Below are positions 34,401 to 47,002 of a stretch of 64,000 nucleotides of DNA, piece by piece; the stretch's first letter is position 1; each line of letters opens with the position of its first letter. A model generated the notes under the pieces. The model did no database searches. It saw only the letters and a list, made by a program, of their open reading frames with translations, and was not told where the DNA came from. This DNA comes from Rhodamnia argentea (taxonomy: Eukaryota > Streptophyta > Magnoliopsida > Myrtales > Myrtaceae): NCBI RefSeq assembly GCF_020921035.1, contig NC_063158.1, forward strand, positions 22,802,178-22,866,177. The letters run 5' to 3'. The position numbers and the translations under genes are program-made.

Positions 34401-35620
34401 CTTCGTTTCGATAAGTGATGGAATAAAAATTTATCCGGCCTGAATGTATGTCACGAAGTACATTAGATATATTACAATTAAAATCCCGAAAGAATAATTA
34501 TCTAATTACAAAGCATACAATCCCAAGCAAAATGTGTCCGAAGTGATCGGTTCCAGAACGGTAAGGTCCTGTCAAGGTTGGTTTCAAATTTTCAGAATTG
34601 AAAATCAACCTTGCTAACCAAGGACCCGGCCTGAACCGAACCGGTTGATTCTACCGTCAACTAGGGGACCAGCATATCCCCCAAACGCACATCAACTAGC
34701 AAAGAAACAGACCTAGAGCAGCTCATTCCAAGGTCACCCACAATGTCAAAATGACAGAAACTCAAGAAAGAACCCCAAAAAAAAAAATGTGGTGGCAGCA
34801 TTGTTAAACAGCAGATTTCACAAGACTATGGTACACAGGAAGGAACTTTAAAGAACAGGAGCAATGAGTCAAAAACTGAAGGTAAAAGAAGGCAGGAGTT
34901 GAGAAGAACGTTGGGACCGGAGGACATTGCTGATGCTACTCCTCTCATCACTCAAACTCTATCCAATCACTACCCAGTCATCAAGCCGTAAAATCGCCGG
35001 CCAAGAGAGATCGTGAATGAAGAAGGCCTGAGTAAGCGGCGAATCCGAGAGAGAGAGAGAGAGAAGGGAAAGAACAGGATTAGGAAAATTAGAGGCGACC
35101 CGGTTCAAATGGGGTTCGGTTCCCGGTCTTTGAAACCTAGAACTGAACCGGTCCTCGTGTGAATCGACCAGATAGGGCACGTTTGGGTCGTTTCTCAATT
35201 GCTCACTCCTAAAATGTACCATGCAATAATGATTCCATGGATCCATTTGTGTAGGGAAAGTCGCATGAAATCGACCTAAGAACCATAGAACTGCTCCTTT
35301 CAAGGAACTGAAGAAGTATTCAACTTCATCCAAGCACGCGGAATTGGAAATCAATGAAGACTCCACTCCTTATCACGGCTTGCAAACCAAGCCCGGCTCA
35401 GCTCGAAACGGACTCGGATCTAGGCCAATCCGGATGCCGAGATTGTTCAGTACCGAAAAGATCCAAGCCAAAGCCTTCACAAGGACATTATCCGAAGCGG
35501 GCGAGACCCGCCCTTTCGCCACTGAAAGGGACATTTGAAATATGTTGGATCTAACTGAAATCCATGTTCATCCTAAACAATCCGAACGAACTTTGATAAT
35601 CCACCTTTGTTCATGGTTTA
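34401..35620. other. Intergenic, decayed repeats
   Basis: A small palindrome-like segment at about 34565-34625 (GTCAAGGTTGGTTTCAAA against GAAAATCAACCTTG) and ACCGG-rich motifs at 34625-34650 and 35098-35160 recall the subterminal regions of hAT elements such as the one at 52711-55547. An open frame on the minus strand (35366-34959) is not recognised and I do not call it. Confidence 0.3.
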
Positions 35621-35629
35621 ATAGACTTT

Positions 35630-35800
35630 TATTTCGCGAAAAAATAAATGATTCGGAAAATATTTATCCTAGAAATGGTTGTATCGACCGAAACAATCAA
35701 CAACTGAAAAAATATTTTTGCTATCAGCAGCAATTTATGCAGCTAATATTTTCATTCACAGGAAAATATTTCCCGAATCATATATTTTTTTCGCGAAACG
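35630..35800. mobile_element. Short foldback element (MITE)
   Basis: The left arm TATTTCGCGAAAAAATAAAT, then GATTCGGAAAATATTT (35630-35665), is mirrored by AAATATTTCCCGAATC, then TTTTTTTCGCGAAAC (35764-35799). The arms are ~36 bp around a ~100-bp centre. No target duplication is clear. Confidence 0.55.
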
Positions 35801-36675
35801 GACGGAGCCGTGGAATGCCGCTTCTTTTCTTTTATCTTGGGCCTGGATTTGGGCCACAACAGTCAGGCCCAGCGGGCAGTCAAATGGAGCGGTCAACGAC
35901 ATGTTCCCTCTTGATTTCGCTGTCTCGGATTGGGGTAGTGTACTTTATTTTATTTTATTTCGAATTTTTTTTATTACTGAAAAGAATAAATATTGAAAAT
36001 GAAAAGAAATTGACGAAATGTGCAGATGGAAGACGTGGAGATGACGGTGATCCCAGGAGAAAGCCGACAGGAACGAGGTGGCTGCTGACTCGGATCGGCG
36101 TCAAGTGTCCCGCCATTTTTTGTGGATAAGGCAAGGCCCCTTTGACCTTTGACCAATTCCTCGGATTCCTAGAATAATTATTACCAAAAATCTCCTATTG
36201 CTTAAAAAAAAATAAAATATTCCTGCCATATTTTATTTTATTTTATTTTATTTTCCCCTTTTTTTCCCTTAAAAAGAAAAGAAAATAATTCTTCTGTGCA
36301 ACTATATGTCATGTATGTGAACATCTCGGGTGACTTATCTAATCTAAGGTGCTATACGAATATTTCTCTACGATTATAAGACATGTGTCGGGATCAATTA
36401 ACGAATAGACATCTTTCGATTGTCAGAAAGGCACGAGGGATCGATAGTTATTTTTACCACGATCCGATCTTTCGATGCTTTTTGTAAAATTCGAATCATT
36501 TCATCAGATAGGCAAGACGAGCTTACCCGATATTTCATAAGTAATATATTTCAATAATAATATTCATTCGACTAATTCGTGCGATTTGGATCGATCGAGT
36601 AACATGAAATTGAGCTAACGTGGATGCACCAGTCGTTGCCTAAGGCCTCATCGTTAACTATATAAACAATTATGA

Positions 36676-36680
<5 letters not shown>

Positions 36681-36716
<36 letters not shown>
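36681..36716. repeat. (TA)18 microsatellite
   Basis: Uninterrupted TA dinucleotides over 36 bp in the upstream region of the TSJT1-like gene, about 345 bp before its start codon. Likely length-polymorphic. Confidence 0.95.
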
Positions 36717-36719
<3 letters not shown>

Positions 36720-36857
36720 AAACCCCAAAAAAAGAAAAAAAGACTAAATTATATCCGGAAATAGATCTAATTTTGGATTAAAATTACACGTGGCTTGCTG
36801 TCATTGGGCCCACCATTATGGATAACGTTTCCACGCCCGACACGACTGGCTTCCCAC

Positions 36858-36868
36858 TATATATATAT
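36858..36868 (+). promoter_or_regulatory. TATA box of the TSJT1-like gene
   Basis: TATATATATAT within CCCACTATATATATATGCGC, 159 bp before the start codon, with an ordinary GC-richer context either side. A transcript starting ~30 bp later would have a 5' UTR of about 130 nt, ending in the TTC tract. Confidence 0.65.
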
Positions 36869-36961
36869 GCGCACCAAAGACCAACGAACACCTCCGTCCC
36901 ATCTCTCCAATCACTGTTTGATCGATTTCCAGCGTCGCTCAAAAGCCGTTCAAGCTTGGGT

Positions 36962-36989
36962 TTCTTCTTCTTCTTCTTCTTCTTCTTCT
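36962..36989 (+). repeat. (TTC)n tract in the 5' UTR
   Basis: About nine TTC/CTT units lie between the TATA box and the start codon. CU-rich leaders of this kind are common in highly expressed plant genes. Confidence 0.9.
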
Positions 36990-37026
36990 GGGTGTGTTTG
37001 ATCTTTGATATTGCGAAGGGAAGAAA

Positions 37027-38336
37027 ATGTTGGGGATATTCAAGAAGGGTTTGGCTCATCCGCCGCAAGAACTCAACAGCCCAAACCCGTCGAAGACCGC
37101 GACGAGGCAGCCAAAGTTTCCCAGAGAGATCTTGGAGGAATTCATGGCTTCTCATCAGCCCAGCAGCAGCAATGCCTTCTCGGTTAGCTTCGAAGATGGC
37201 GCTGCGCTCACTTACGCTCACCCTCCGAGGTCCTACTCGGTTCATCAAAGGTTGATCTCTCTCTCTCTCTCTCTCTCTCTCGGGGTAAGTTTAGAATGAT
37301 ACATTGGAGATCAAGAATGTGATTGACAGCGCCAATGGCAATTTCCCTTCAAATTGCTTTTAAGCAAGCTAGAATTGCAGATGGATTTGAGTATAGTCTA
37401 TACTATGTTGGCAATAAAAAAGGGTCATCGGAATCCAAGTTTTTCCGGAGAGTGGAGCTTTTTGAACAATGAACATTTGAAATGGGGAATTCCTGAATTA
37501 GGCTGAATGTGTTTCTGTTCCCTTCTCTGGGCAGATTGTTCTGTGGCTTGGACAACATCTACTGCATTTTCGGGGGCAGCCTAAACAACCTGTGCAGCCT
37601 CATCAAGCAATACGGCCTATCGAAGGGCACGGACGAGGCCATGTTCGTGATTGAGGCGTACCGGACCCTCCGTGACCGGGGGCCGTACCCAGCCGATCAG
37701 GTCCTCAAGGATCTGGACGGCGACTACGGCTTCGTGCTCTACGATAGCAAGGCTGGGACCATTTTTGCTGCATCTGTATGTTCTCAATAAACATCAATTC
37801 TGTTCATTTTAGCAAATTTTTGTGGAGAATAATAAAATGATCAAATTTGAAATCTTTCATTTTGATGATGAATATAGGGAGCAGGAGAAGGGGTAAGACT
37901 GTTCTGGGGGATCGCAGCAGATGGTTCTTTGGTAATCTCGGACAACTTGGAGATCGTGAAAGGGAGCTGTGCTAAATCATTTGCTCCATTCCCAGCAGGT
38001 TTGTATGCTGTAATTGTAATTTTCTTTATGTAATAAGTAAAATCGTGAGATTAATGATCAAGTGATTGAAAATGTTTTAAAAAGACGAGAGTATATGCTT
38101 AATAATTAAATTACAGAAGAGGTTTTTTTTTTTTTTTTGCAGGGTGTATGTTTCATAGCGAGCACGGATTGATGAGCTTTGAACATCCAAGGAGCAAAGT
38201 GAAGGCAATGCCGAGGATTGACAGCGAGGGTGTCATGTGTGGGGCCAATTTCAAGGTTGATGTCCAGTCCAAGGTTCACGCCATGCCACGTGTCGGGAGC
38301 GAAGCCAATTGGGCAATTTGGGGTCAAAATGCATGA
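37027..38336 (+). CDS. TSJT1-like aluminium-induced protein with YGL and LRDR motifs
   Basis: Four exons (37027-37250, 37535-37775, 37878-37998, 38143-38336) with GT-AG introns join in phase to 259 residues. It begins MLGIFKKGLAHPPQELNSP, as the stem-specific TSJT1 / Wali7 / aluminium-induced family does. The hallmark motifs YGL (101-103) and LRDR (120-123) are present, and the core FCGLDNIYCIFGG ... DGDYGFVLYDS matches the class II glutamine amidotransferase-like fold (DUF3700). The N-terminal catalytic Cys of true amidotransferases is absent, so no enzyme activity is assumed. Family members respond to aluminium, sugar, auxin and dark. The promoter has a clear TATA box at 36858, a TTC-rich leader, and a CT tract starting 6 bp after the exon 1 donor. 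It converges with TRAPPC13. Confidence 0.95.
37256..37281 (+). repeat. (TC)13 tract at the start of intron 1
   Basis: Uninterrupted TC dinucleotides directly after the exon 1 donor of the TSJT1-like gene. Confidence 0.95.
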
Positions 38337-39498
38337 CCCCTAGGAACCCATTAATCAAAGATTAATTGAAAGTTCGATCCTGCATTTGTGTTTGTTTTTC
38401 AGTGTCTTGCTTGTAACTTCTTGTTGTTTGTTTCTCTCAAAGCTCACTTTGGTACCATGCCCTGATTTTTCTTTGCGGATGTACATAATTTGACCCTTTA
38501 GAACATCAATAAAAAGGATTCGAATTACGACATTGAGTTGAGTTTAAGTCGGAAGCTGACACAGGTCTACTTTACGGTTAAATTTGAATAGGATTTGGTA
38601 ATTTCCTGCTCGCGCTGACTTAGGATATCTGTCTTAATTTAATTTGTTTGGTTTTCATAACTTATCTTCATTGGAAGGTATGATTGGGATTCCAAGATTT
38701 TCGATCTATTTGGCGAGTTCGATTTGTTCATAGCGTTTATATCTACCTGTTTTTGTTGCTTCAAATGGTCAACCGAAAAAATCCATCAGGAGTACATACT
38801 TCTCAATCATTGATGATGAACAGCTTTTGGGTGGGTTAGTAATAGGACTCAAATAGATAACAGTGAGAAAAATAGATAAACCATTCTGACAGCAAGAATG
38901 TTCTTACAATAGTCAAAACATGAATAAACAATTGACAAGGTTTGTGCCCTACCTTTTAACTTGGTCTACATAATGATATTGCAATAGACAGGTAGAGAGC
39001 CAAAATATACGAATAACCTACCAGCCATTTCAAAACAGCTTGTCGAATGCAATATCCACCTTTCGGTAGCTTACACAAGCAGTATTTAGTATAAAATCTG
39101 CTCCTTTTCGATTGTCAAGGTGATGCAAATGGATTTAACTATTACATCACTATCAACAACCATACACATAATCCAGTCGCTGAAATGTAAAACAGTTGGA
39201 CCAAAAAAAAGAAATGTAAAACAGTCTTCTCCCTACAAGTACACTAGCTTTGAGACAGAAATTGGGGGTAAAAAATTAACTGACGCACCAGATATTCTGT
39301 GTGCACGTCCAGAAACTTGATCAGATTCACCAACAGGGTTGACAGGCAGAAATCTGCACTAACTTGAGGTGGATATGTACAATGACCAAGCAATGGCTTC
39401 TGTGAAGATCGTCAAAATGAACTTTTTCTCGCAAAACTCGAACACTATGGAATTGGAGTTATCTTCCAATGGTGGAACAGGTCAGATGGGAAGATAGA
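38337..39498. other. Intergenic, convergent 3' ends of TSJT1-like and TRAPPC13
   Basis: Presumed 3' UTRs of both genes. An AATAAA-like AATAAAAAGG lies near 38508 for the TSJT1-like gene. I see no repeat or further gene. Confidence 0.45.
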
Positions 39499-42400
39499 TC
39501 ACTTGACATCCACGAAAATCTGGAAGTATGCAGAAGAAATCAACAAAACGAACCAACAGCATATCATGTGCCCCATCCAATAGCAAAAGATTAGATTAAG
39601 AGATTAACCAAAAAGCTATGTAGAAATAGCATTAATTATGTTAACAATTCCAAGTCAACACTAGAAATTCATATCGAGCATGGTTTGTTGGACAAAACCA
39701 TCTTGCAGACAACCTGTATGGCTTAATGAAATTTTAAGTCTCTGGAGGAGAAACGATTTCACAGGAAACCTTCTAATTTTTTAGATTAAAGAGCATATGC
39801 TTGCAATAGGTACCGAGAGTTTTCTCAGTCATCTAACGAAAAGCTTGGGAAATAATATGATAAGAAAATTACTTTTAGAGACTTTCATGTCGTTCTAAGT
39901 TTTAAAGCGGTCATTATCAATTTGCTAGAAAAGCAAAAATAAAAAAATAAAATTTTGTTATTATTCACCAAACACAGTGCCACATTTTTTAACCTTTCAA
40001 AGGTGGTTTATCTACTCAACACACAATGTATAAAGCAGTCAGTGGTATGATGTCCAATAATACTGTGAAACGTTAAAAATAAAGCATAACTTAAAATTTG
40101 TTCACCTATTAAGTCAACTTTTCCATGATTTTAGGGCAAATGTTGATATTTATTTTCCGATGAGACGGACTAATATATGCTAATAAATCCAAACTTAATA
40201 TTGATTATGGAAAGATATAAAGAAAATAACATAGATCAAATGCATAATAATGAAGCTCTTATTATGCATATTAATCCCATATCTTATCATCAATCATCAA
40301 GTTAAAGAAAAAGTTCCAGTAAACATTGGCCAATAAAAGTAATGTATTGGTACTGGTATTTGGATTGAATTTTGAAGGAAAAAAAAAGTTTAAACAGCAG
40401 TGTTATTTTGTTTGAAAAATGAAAAAGTTAAAAAAGAAAAAGGGAAAAGAGCAACTAGCTCACTATGCAACGCAATTTCACCTGGCTACTCTCCTATTAT
40501 GAGGTCAACACTTGGTCAACCAACCAAGTTTAATGTACTAATCTGTGTCCTCAAACCAAAGATATGTCAATTTTGCAAAGCCATAATGGATTCAGCAATC
40601 AGAATTAGTCCATTTAAACTCTCCAGCATGAGACAAAGCCCAAAAAATATCAGGGAACCAAGTCGTCTGATATGCGCACAGCAAGTTTCTGCATAGCCAT
40701 TGCAAACAGAGAACTGATCAAGAGGACATACCTCCCAATCTGGCAACAGATCATAACTTTTGGCCTCTGTTATGTCAAACACAGTGATGCCTGTAATTCT
40801 CTGAACTCCGAGTTTAGTAGCAATTAAATTCTGCACCAAAAGAAGGTGACTGGAGAAATTCCTTTTGGAAGAGAAACAAGTAGATGAGATAAGAAAGGTA
40901 CAAGCCAGATTTTGGGAATTAGCCTAATAAAAGGAAAAAGGATATGCGGCAGATATGTTGCATTCAAATTGATGACATATCCAAGTACTTATGATTAATA
41001 AGAGATTCATTAAGCACCTTAATATTCATCCACACAATTAAATCATCCAGAACTAGAACAATTTGAGACGAGAAAATACGTGGCTCTTGAAGCATCAGAA
41101 TGCAGAAGTGCATGCAGTATGCAACTAGTACAGTTCTTGCAGGAATAAATTTAGAGGGCAAATGTGACATGAAACGTTCTCTCCCTCTCCATATTTATTG
41201 GGAAGGGGCAATTGGTGGGCCACTTCAAAGGTCAGCCACATCATTGAACATAACCTCAAATAACTGTTTGTGGAGCACCGACATTCAACTTTTGTCTATT
41301 CAGCTAATAGCAAGAAAGCTAAATTCTGATTTTAATCTGACATCAGTACACAGGAGTGAACATAAAGACACTGCACTAATTCGGTCATTTCAGGAAAGGT
41401 CCCTTGAGAAAAGGCAATGTTCATTTAGTTCGCTAGACCTACTTGAATTTATGCACGTATCGCATAACCGAGGCACATTATAATTTAAATTTGAGAATCG
41501 AGAAGCTAAAGAAGTACTCATGAGATACTCAGGCCTGTTTGCCAAATGAATTGTGGATTGGAAAAAATTTGACTCCCCCTGTTCTTTAATGATGCACGAT
41601 GCACCTGACGGTCTTTTAACCCAACCGTTAATTCTAATTGTTGATCACCTACTGCATGAAGATGCAAATGGTCCTAAAAGTAACTTCTTCCCCATTCGTG
41701 TATCAACCAAACATTTCAATACATCATAAAGTGACCAAACAAAATGGGCAGGACACAATCGAGTGAGCATCTTCAAAGAAAATCAACCATAATGTGTGAG
41801 TTGGCAAATTTAGATAAAAAAGTTTCAAACCAAGCAGATAAAACTAACGTAGGAAGCTCAATTACTGAAAGAGTAATCACAATATAGTGGACAACACAGC
41901 ACAGAAGCTACAGAAAAGTATACTGAAGCAATCCAAGGGAAAAGCTTGAAGAACATTTTCCATACCAGTGCAAAATCTGATAAACCAAATGCCTCCACCT
42001 TTGGTAAAGCCTACGAGGTTCAAATCAACATTTCAATAAAATAAGAAATCAAGATCCTCACTGACATAAAAGGGGCATATTTCCAAGTCACACCAATTTG
42101 ACCTTCCCTTAGGTCCACCAACTGCATGCTATCAAATGATATCACAAGCTTAAACAACAATGCAAAGGCATGTTACTCCTGGAAGAACTCTCCCTCAATC
42201 TCTCTCTCTAAGAGGAAAGAGAAAGAAGTTACAGCAACAGAGGAAGCCCCAGATGAAGCACACATGTTCTGCCACGTTCATCAGTATACATGTATTCTCA
42301 GCATAGGAAAAGGTGAACGTTTAATCTATAAAGTATGTTAAGGCCAACACCGGGCATTAGGTAGGTCCACTACAGGTTCCAGTCCTGTCCCAGCCAATCT

Positions 42401-45400
42401 TTGTTAGTGGAGGATGGGATAATCTAGTAATAAATGAAAGGTACATATTTACAAATGGTGACGAATTTGAATGAAAAATCCCACGATGAGCTCTATGAGT
42501 ACACATCTCCAATTTAAGTATCCCTCAACACACTGAAAGCTTGACAAATTTCATGCAAAGGAAGCTTTTGAAAGCAAAGACCATTTGATTACCATCTTTT
42601 GAAGACCGTTAACCATAACAGCCCTGTCCTCAGGTGAATCATTCTGCAATAACCAAACTTCAAAGGGGCCCAATTCTCGGTCCGTCAAGTTCATGAGATT
42701 GAAGCGTACCTGCAGCATGCATCATTAATTGTGCCTTCCCAAACAGTATCTTGGCGAAGATATAAGCGTTTTTTGGGATAACATAACAGTTAGGCAAGTG
42801 ATACTAATAAGGTTCATTAAGGAGGACATTCATAGTTACTGAGAGAATATCATAAAGTCCTGATCAGCTACCTTAATTATTAAACCATTATGGTTTGTGG
42901 AACTTTCTATTCAGACACAAATCCTATGGCACAGTGATGATGGAACTAACCGAGAAGGATCTTCCCAAGTTAATATCGATTGGAGTCTCCACAATGCGCA
43001 AGTCAATATCCTTGCGAGTGATGGCCTACAAAAGAAAACCGTTCGAGAAAATGATATACTCTTCGGTATCAGATAGAGGTTAAAGTTACAATGGAACAAC
43101 GTTGCAGTTTCTCGAATTTAAATATTTCAAGTTACATAATGCAAGATAGCCATGCCCTAGAAGTTTTCCCCGCAAAATACATCATCTCCTCATTAAAGCA
43201 CAAGCAGATTATCAGCTAAAATATCCTAATGCTGCATTTGGCCCTCCGGATTTGGATTGAGATAAAATAGAAAAAGGTGGGATTAGAAATCCTCTGAGTA
43301 TCCTGTGAACAGTAGAAAATCCATCCTATCTTTAGCACAACCTAAAATAGAATTGAAAATCTTTGAAGATCTTTAGATAACCCAATTGCCCAGCAAAATC
43401 TTCCTGAAATCTCAAGATCTCGCCCCTTGAACTCCCTCACCAGCGTCGTTAAACCCGCTTGCTTCGACTCCTCCAGTTTGTCTCCTTCACCGCCAGTTTA
43501 GCCAGATCCACAACCATCTTCACCTCCAGTTCATAGTCCTTGCTGAGCTTCACCATGTCGGACGCAATCTGAACACCAGCGAAGACAAGCCTAAGGTCGC
43601 CAGTGGAAGGCAGTGGGCGCAGCCAATCTGGTAGACAAGGTAGCAGAGGCCGATGCAAAGGTGAGGGCTGGTGATAGGGTGGGCAGATGCGGCGTGAAGC
43701 TCGGGTGCCACTTGACATCGAAGACAAGGTGGGGTAGTGAGAGGTGGAGAGGAGGTGGACGGAGATACACAAGTAAACAGCGCTGGCAGCAAGTAACATG
43801 GCAAGACACGCCTTCGTTGTGGATGACAACCTCAAAGGATTTGGCGCACTCGTGAGGGAGTTCGAGTTCTTTGATGGTGATAGGCATGTGACATATAATT
43901 TCTCACCCTTAGTTGTTCGAACACGATCGGCTGCCCGGCGATGACGATTGGCGTTGGTTGAAGGTGACGGCGATAGCGCAAAGTGATAACCGACTATCAT
44001 GGTGGGGGTCCTCGCGCGGTGGCTGGCAAAGCAATATCTGAATTCGCCACTCCATAAATGGAAGACATCAGGTTTGTTAAGTTATTTTTAATTTTTCTAT
44101 CCATTCCTAGTTTATCCCACCTTGTCTCGGCTTTCTTATTTGGCATTTTATCCAGATATATCAGGGTTAATCCCAGTCCCGAGCATGCCACCAGACATTG
44201 GATAAGATAATTTGTTATCCTATCCGAACTCAAATCCGAACTACCAACTGCAGCCTAAGGTTAGTAAGCTTGTTAATTTGCTTCTCTACCGCTACCATGG
44301 CATTTTCCAAGTAATAGCTTAAGTGGTATGCCGAATCACCTATTATGTGTCTCCTCATTGCAGTGTACCAAGACAACACCAGAAACAGACACTCTGCAAG
44401 CAAAAGCATATCACACCCAGCTAAAACCTAAGTTCATCATTGACCCCAAAATATAACAACTACCACAAAAAGAAATTTCCAAGGACAACTAAGTAACTTA
44501 AAGAGAATCCATTTAAATGAAGGAAACAGAACAACTGCAAACCACTGCATAAAAAGAAAATATAGAAATGCTTAGTCTTGTAAAGTAATGGAAGTCAGTG
44601 AACTAAGATTTCCTATCCACAAGCTCGAAGGAGGACACTTACAGTCCCAAGAATCTGCTGTGTCTGTAAACGACCAGGTTCACCCAGATTCGTGCGCCAC
44701 GTGATCTGAAGCTTACCAAGAATGTTATTTCCCTCAACTTTCATTTGTACATTACTCTGCGAGGATGATTTCAACTGATAAAGATAGTTCTGAATTCCTC
44801 CACCTGATCTGATCAGGATTGGTGGCTTAAATATCTCTCTGTAAGTCAAAAATTGAGCAAGGTGTAATCATTGCCTATTGGCATTCACATTTTTTATGAA
44901 TAGAACGGCATATAATCTGTGGATTTTAATAAGAGATCCTTTACATACTTAGCTGCAGAATATATCTTGGACTGGCGCTCATCAGCTTTTAAGATTGTTG
45001 CACCCCAGTATTGTGCTGGCTCAAACTCAACTTGGTCCATATACAAGTTTGATTTGGTGTGATTTTCAATGCATGCTTCCAGAAATGTAGTTTCCTGGTA
45101 TATGTTTTCAAGATGTCACATCCCAAGCGAACTGAGATGTTTTATTCTCAGCATATAGGGCATTTGTTCCATGGTATGAAAAAATTTCAACCAAAATAGT
45201 TGAACGTTGGAGCACATAAATGTAGAAAATGCAATGAGCTTGATTATCAGCATTTGTGGAACTGTCTTAGCTAGGGTTTTGAGACAAAGTCTTACTAGGT
45301 TGGACAGCTTCAAATATGGTCTGCGAGAGAAAGGCCCAGTAGTTTGCAAGTTATGGTGATCAAGCTTATGCCAAAAAGGATTAAAGCAACATTTAATATG

Positions 45401-45527
45401 GAGTACACAAAACTTCTAGCATTACATAACAGGGAAAAAGGATTCCTTTCAACAGACTTCCGGACATTGCTATTACTCGACAAGTATTTGTAGGACAATC
45501 ATCTCCTATAGAGAGGAAGGCACCTAA

Positions 45528-45561
<34 letters not shown>

Positions 45562-47002
45562 GGTGAATGAAAACAGAACAAATCATTTAAAGAACCAAAA
45601 CCATTAATCAGTTAATTAATTTGATATTGTCATTAAGCTATCTAGTCTGATGACAAGTTGCCACTAAAACTTCTGCAAAGAGCTAGCAATAGGACCTAGC
45701 ACGTAGTTCCTGCAAATGTAATACAACCATCGAGATAAAAACCATAACTTACATTAACTAAATTAGCCAACCTCAACCTACCTTGACCACACGGACCTGC
45801 AAAGACAAAAATGAACATTAAAATGGATGTCGAACACAATATCATGCGTAAACAAAGAAGAAATTCTCTCATTGCCACCCCAGCACATATGCATACTTTA
45901 AATTCAAATTTCAAGTATTACAAAGAAATACCATCTTGCAGCCAAATGAACACTAAGATAATACCTTTGTCCTCACGGAAAGTGGATTCGCAACAACGAA
46001 TTTGAAAAATTGAGGTAGATATTTTCTCTCTCCATCACCGTCAGAATACAATGCCGTGCAAACCAGGCTGAAGAAAAAGAAGATTAGTAAAAAAGATAAG
46101 ATGGGCAAGTTCGAAGCATACACACCTTTCGGTCACCTAATTGAAAGCAAATGTACACAGTTATGTCATCGAAACAAAGTACAGCAAAACTCACGTATGA
46201 GCTCCAAGTTCCTTCACATCATGCTCTACAATAAAATCATAACGCCCTCCTGCACGTATTGTTTCAACTGGAGACTTGGAAGTATCCAAAAGCAAAAGCC
46301 GCTGCCTCTCAGTTTGAATTTCTGCCTGTAAACTGAACTTTAGATAGACATACCAATTACAACAACCAGAGTACACCAATGAGCCGAAACGTATCTACGC
46401 CCTCTTCGCTTTCGCATCATTGACAATGCCACACATAGGCAAGTAAATGGGCACCAACCAAAGAAAAATAAAGCTCGATCATTGAACTACTCAAATTTGA
46501 AATCAGCATCTAAGAACTAAACCCACTGACCTTAATCGTGACGTCCCTGACTTCAAAAGTGGAGCTGTTGTTGATACTTATGTAGCTGCAAAACGTCTCT
46601 CCCAAATAAATCGCCCTGAAAAACACGAACAACCACCCAAATCAACGCGCCAATCCAACCGATCGACACACACGAAGCGTGCATTCACACTCGGCATCCT
46701 TGTAATCGCAAGAAGTCCACAAACCCGAAGGCCTGAGGGAGGAGGAGGAGGCCGGAGAGGCCCATGGCGTCGGCGGGGTCGCGGAGGAGGAAGCGGGAGC
46801 GGTAGGTGGGGTCGGAGGCGTCGGAGAGGTGGGAGGCGATGAGGGGAGGGAGGCGGGAGGCGGCGAGGGGGTGGTCGAGGAGGTCCTCGCCGACGAGGAG
46901 ATCGGAGGGGTGGACGAGGAGGGGAGGGTCGACAAGGAGGGAGGGGCGGCATAGCCTCATCACCCGGAAGGCCAGAGAGTGAGGCCCCTGCGTCGAGCTC
47001 AT
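39499..47002 (-). CDS. TRAPPC13: TRAPPC13 homologue (TRAPP vesicle-tethering complex subunit)
   Basis: Twelve exons join in phase to 432 residues: 47002..46725, 46615..46531, 46325..46195, 46067..45965, 45796..45782, 45094..44949, 44838..44643, 43025..42951, 42709..42593, 41998..41966, 40830..40732, 39519..39499. The motifs LAFRVMRLCRPSLLVDPPLL, FGAIYLGETFCSYISINN, GGRYDFIVEHDVKELGAHTL and NHTKSNLYMDQVEFEP are those of plant TRAPPC13 (DUF974). Length fits the family. The protein is a subunit of TRAPP, which activates Rab GTPases in Golgi and autophagy traffic. Exon 5 is a 15-nt microexon coding VRVVK. Exon 12 holds only IFVDVK and the stop after a 1.2-kb intron. Intron 7 carries a transposon-like insertion (43226-44258). 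A CT-rich tract precedes the start codon. Confidence 0.95.
43226..44258. mobile_element. Harbinger-like element with unidentified coding-like cargo, in TRAPPC13 intron 7
   Basis: The left end GCTGCATTTGG (43231) and the reverse complement of the right end (GCTGCAGTTGG, ending 44254) agree, followed on both by CGGATTTG. The flanks share CTAA (CCTAAT left, CCTAAGG right), compatible with the 3-bp target sites of PIF/Harbinger elements. The interior holds minus-strand coding-like sequence in two overlapping frames: MPITIKELELPHECAKSFEV (from 43887) and, in another frame, DMVKLSKDYELEVKMVVDLA followed by KLAVKETNW (ending 43449). A frameshift seems to separate them. I do not recognise the source gene. 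No transposase is seen. Confidence 0.5.
45531..45558. repeat. (GA)14 microsatellite in TRAPPC13 intron 5
   Basis: Uninterrupted GA dinucleotides over 28 bp. Confidence 0.95.

Noticed and set aside
34565..34625. Short palindrome that might be a small-RNA hairpin
   Set aside because: Arms are interrupted and short (about 10-12 paired bases at a time), much weaker than the hairpin at 13678-13816.
34959..35366. Minus-strand frame of 135 codons
   Set aside because: Low-complexity SLSLSLS stretch from a GA repeat and no recognisable motif; probably chance.
42340..42420. tRNA- or SINE-like B box (GGTTCCAGTCC) in a TRAPPC13 intron
   Set aside because: No A box at the right distance and no cloverleaf can be drawn; one mismatched B box is not enough.
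43449..44000. Minus-strand open frame of 183 codons
   Set aside because: It lies inside the transposon-like insertion in TRAPPC13 intron 7, shares coding character with another frame, and is antisense to nothing but intron; treated as broken cargo, not a gene.
46578..46952. Pro/Arg-rich frames on the minus strand
   Set aside because: They are out-of-frame readings of the GC-rich first exon of TRAPPC13.
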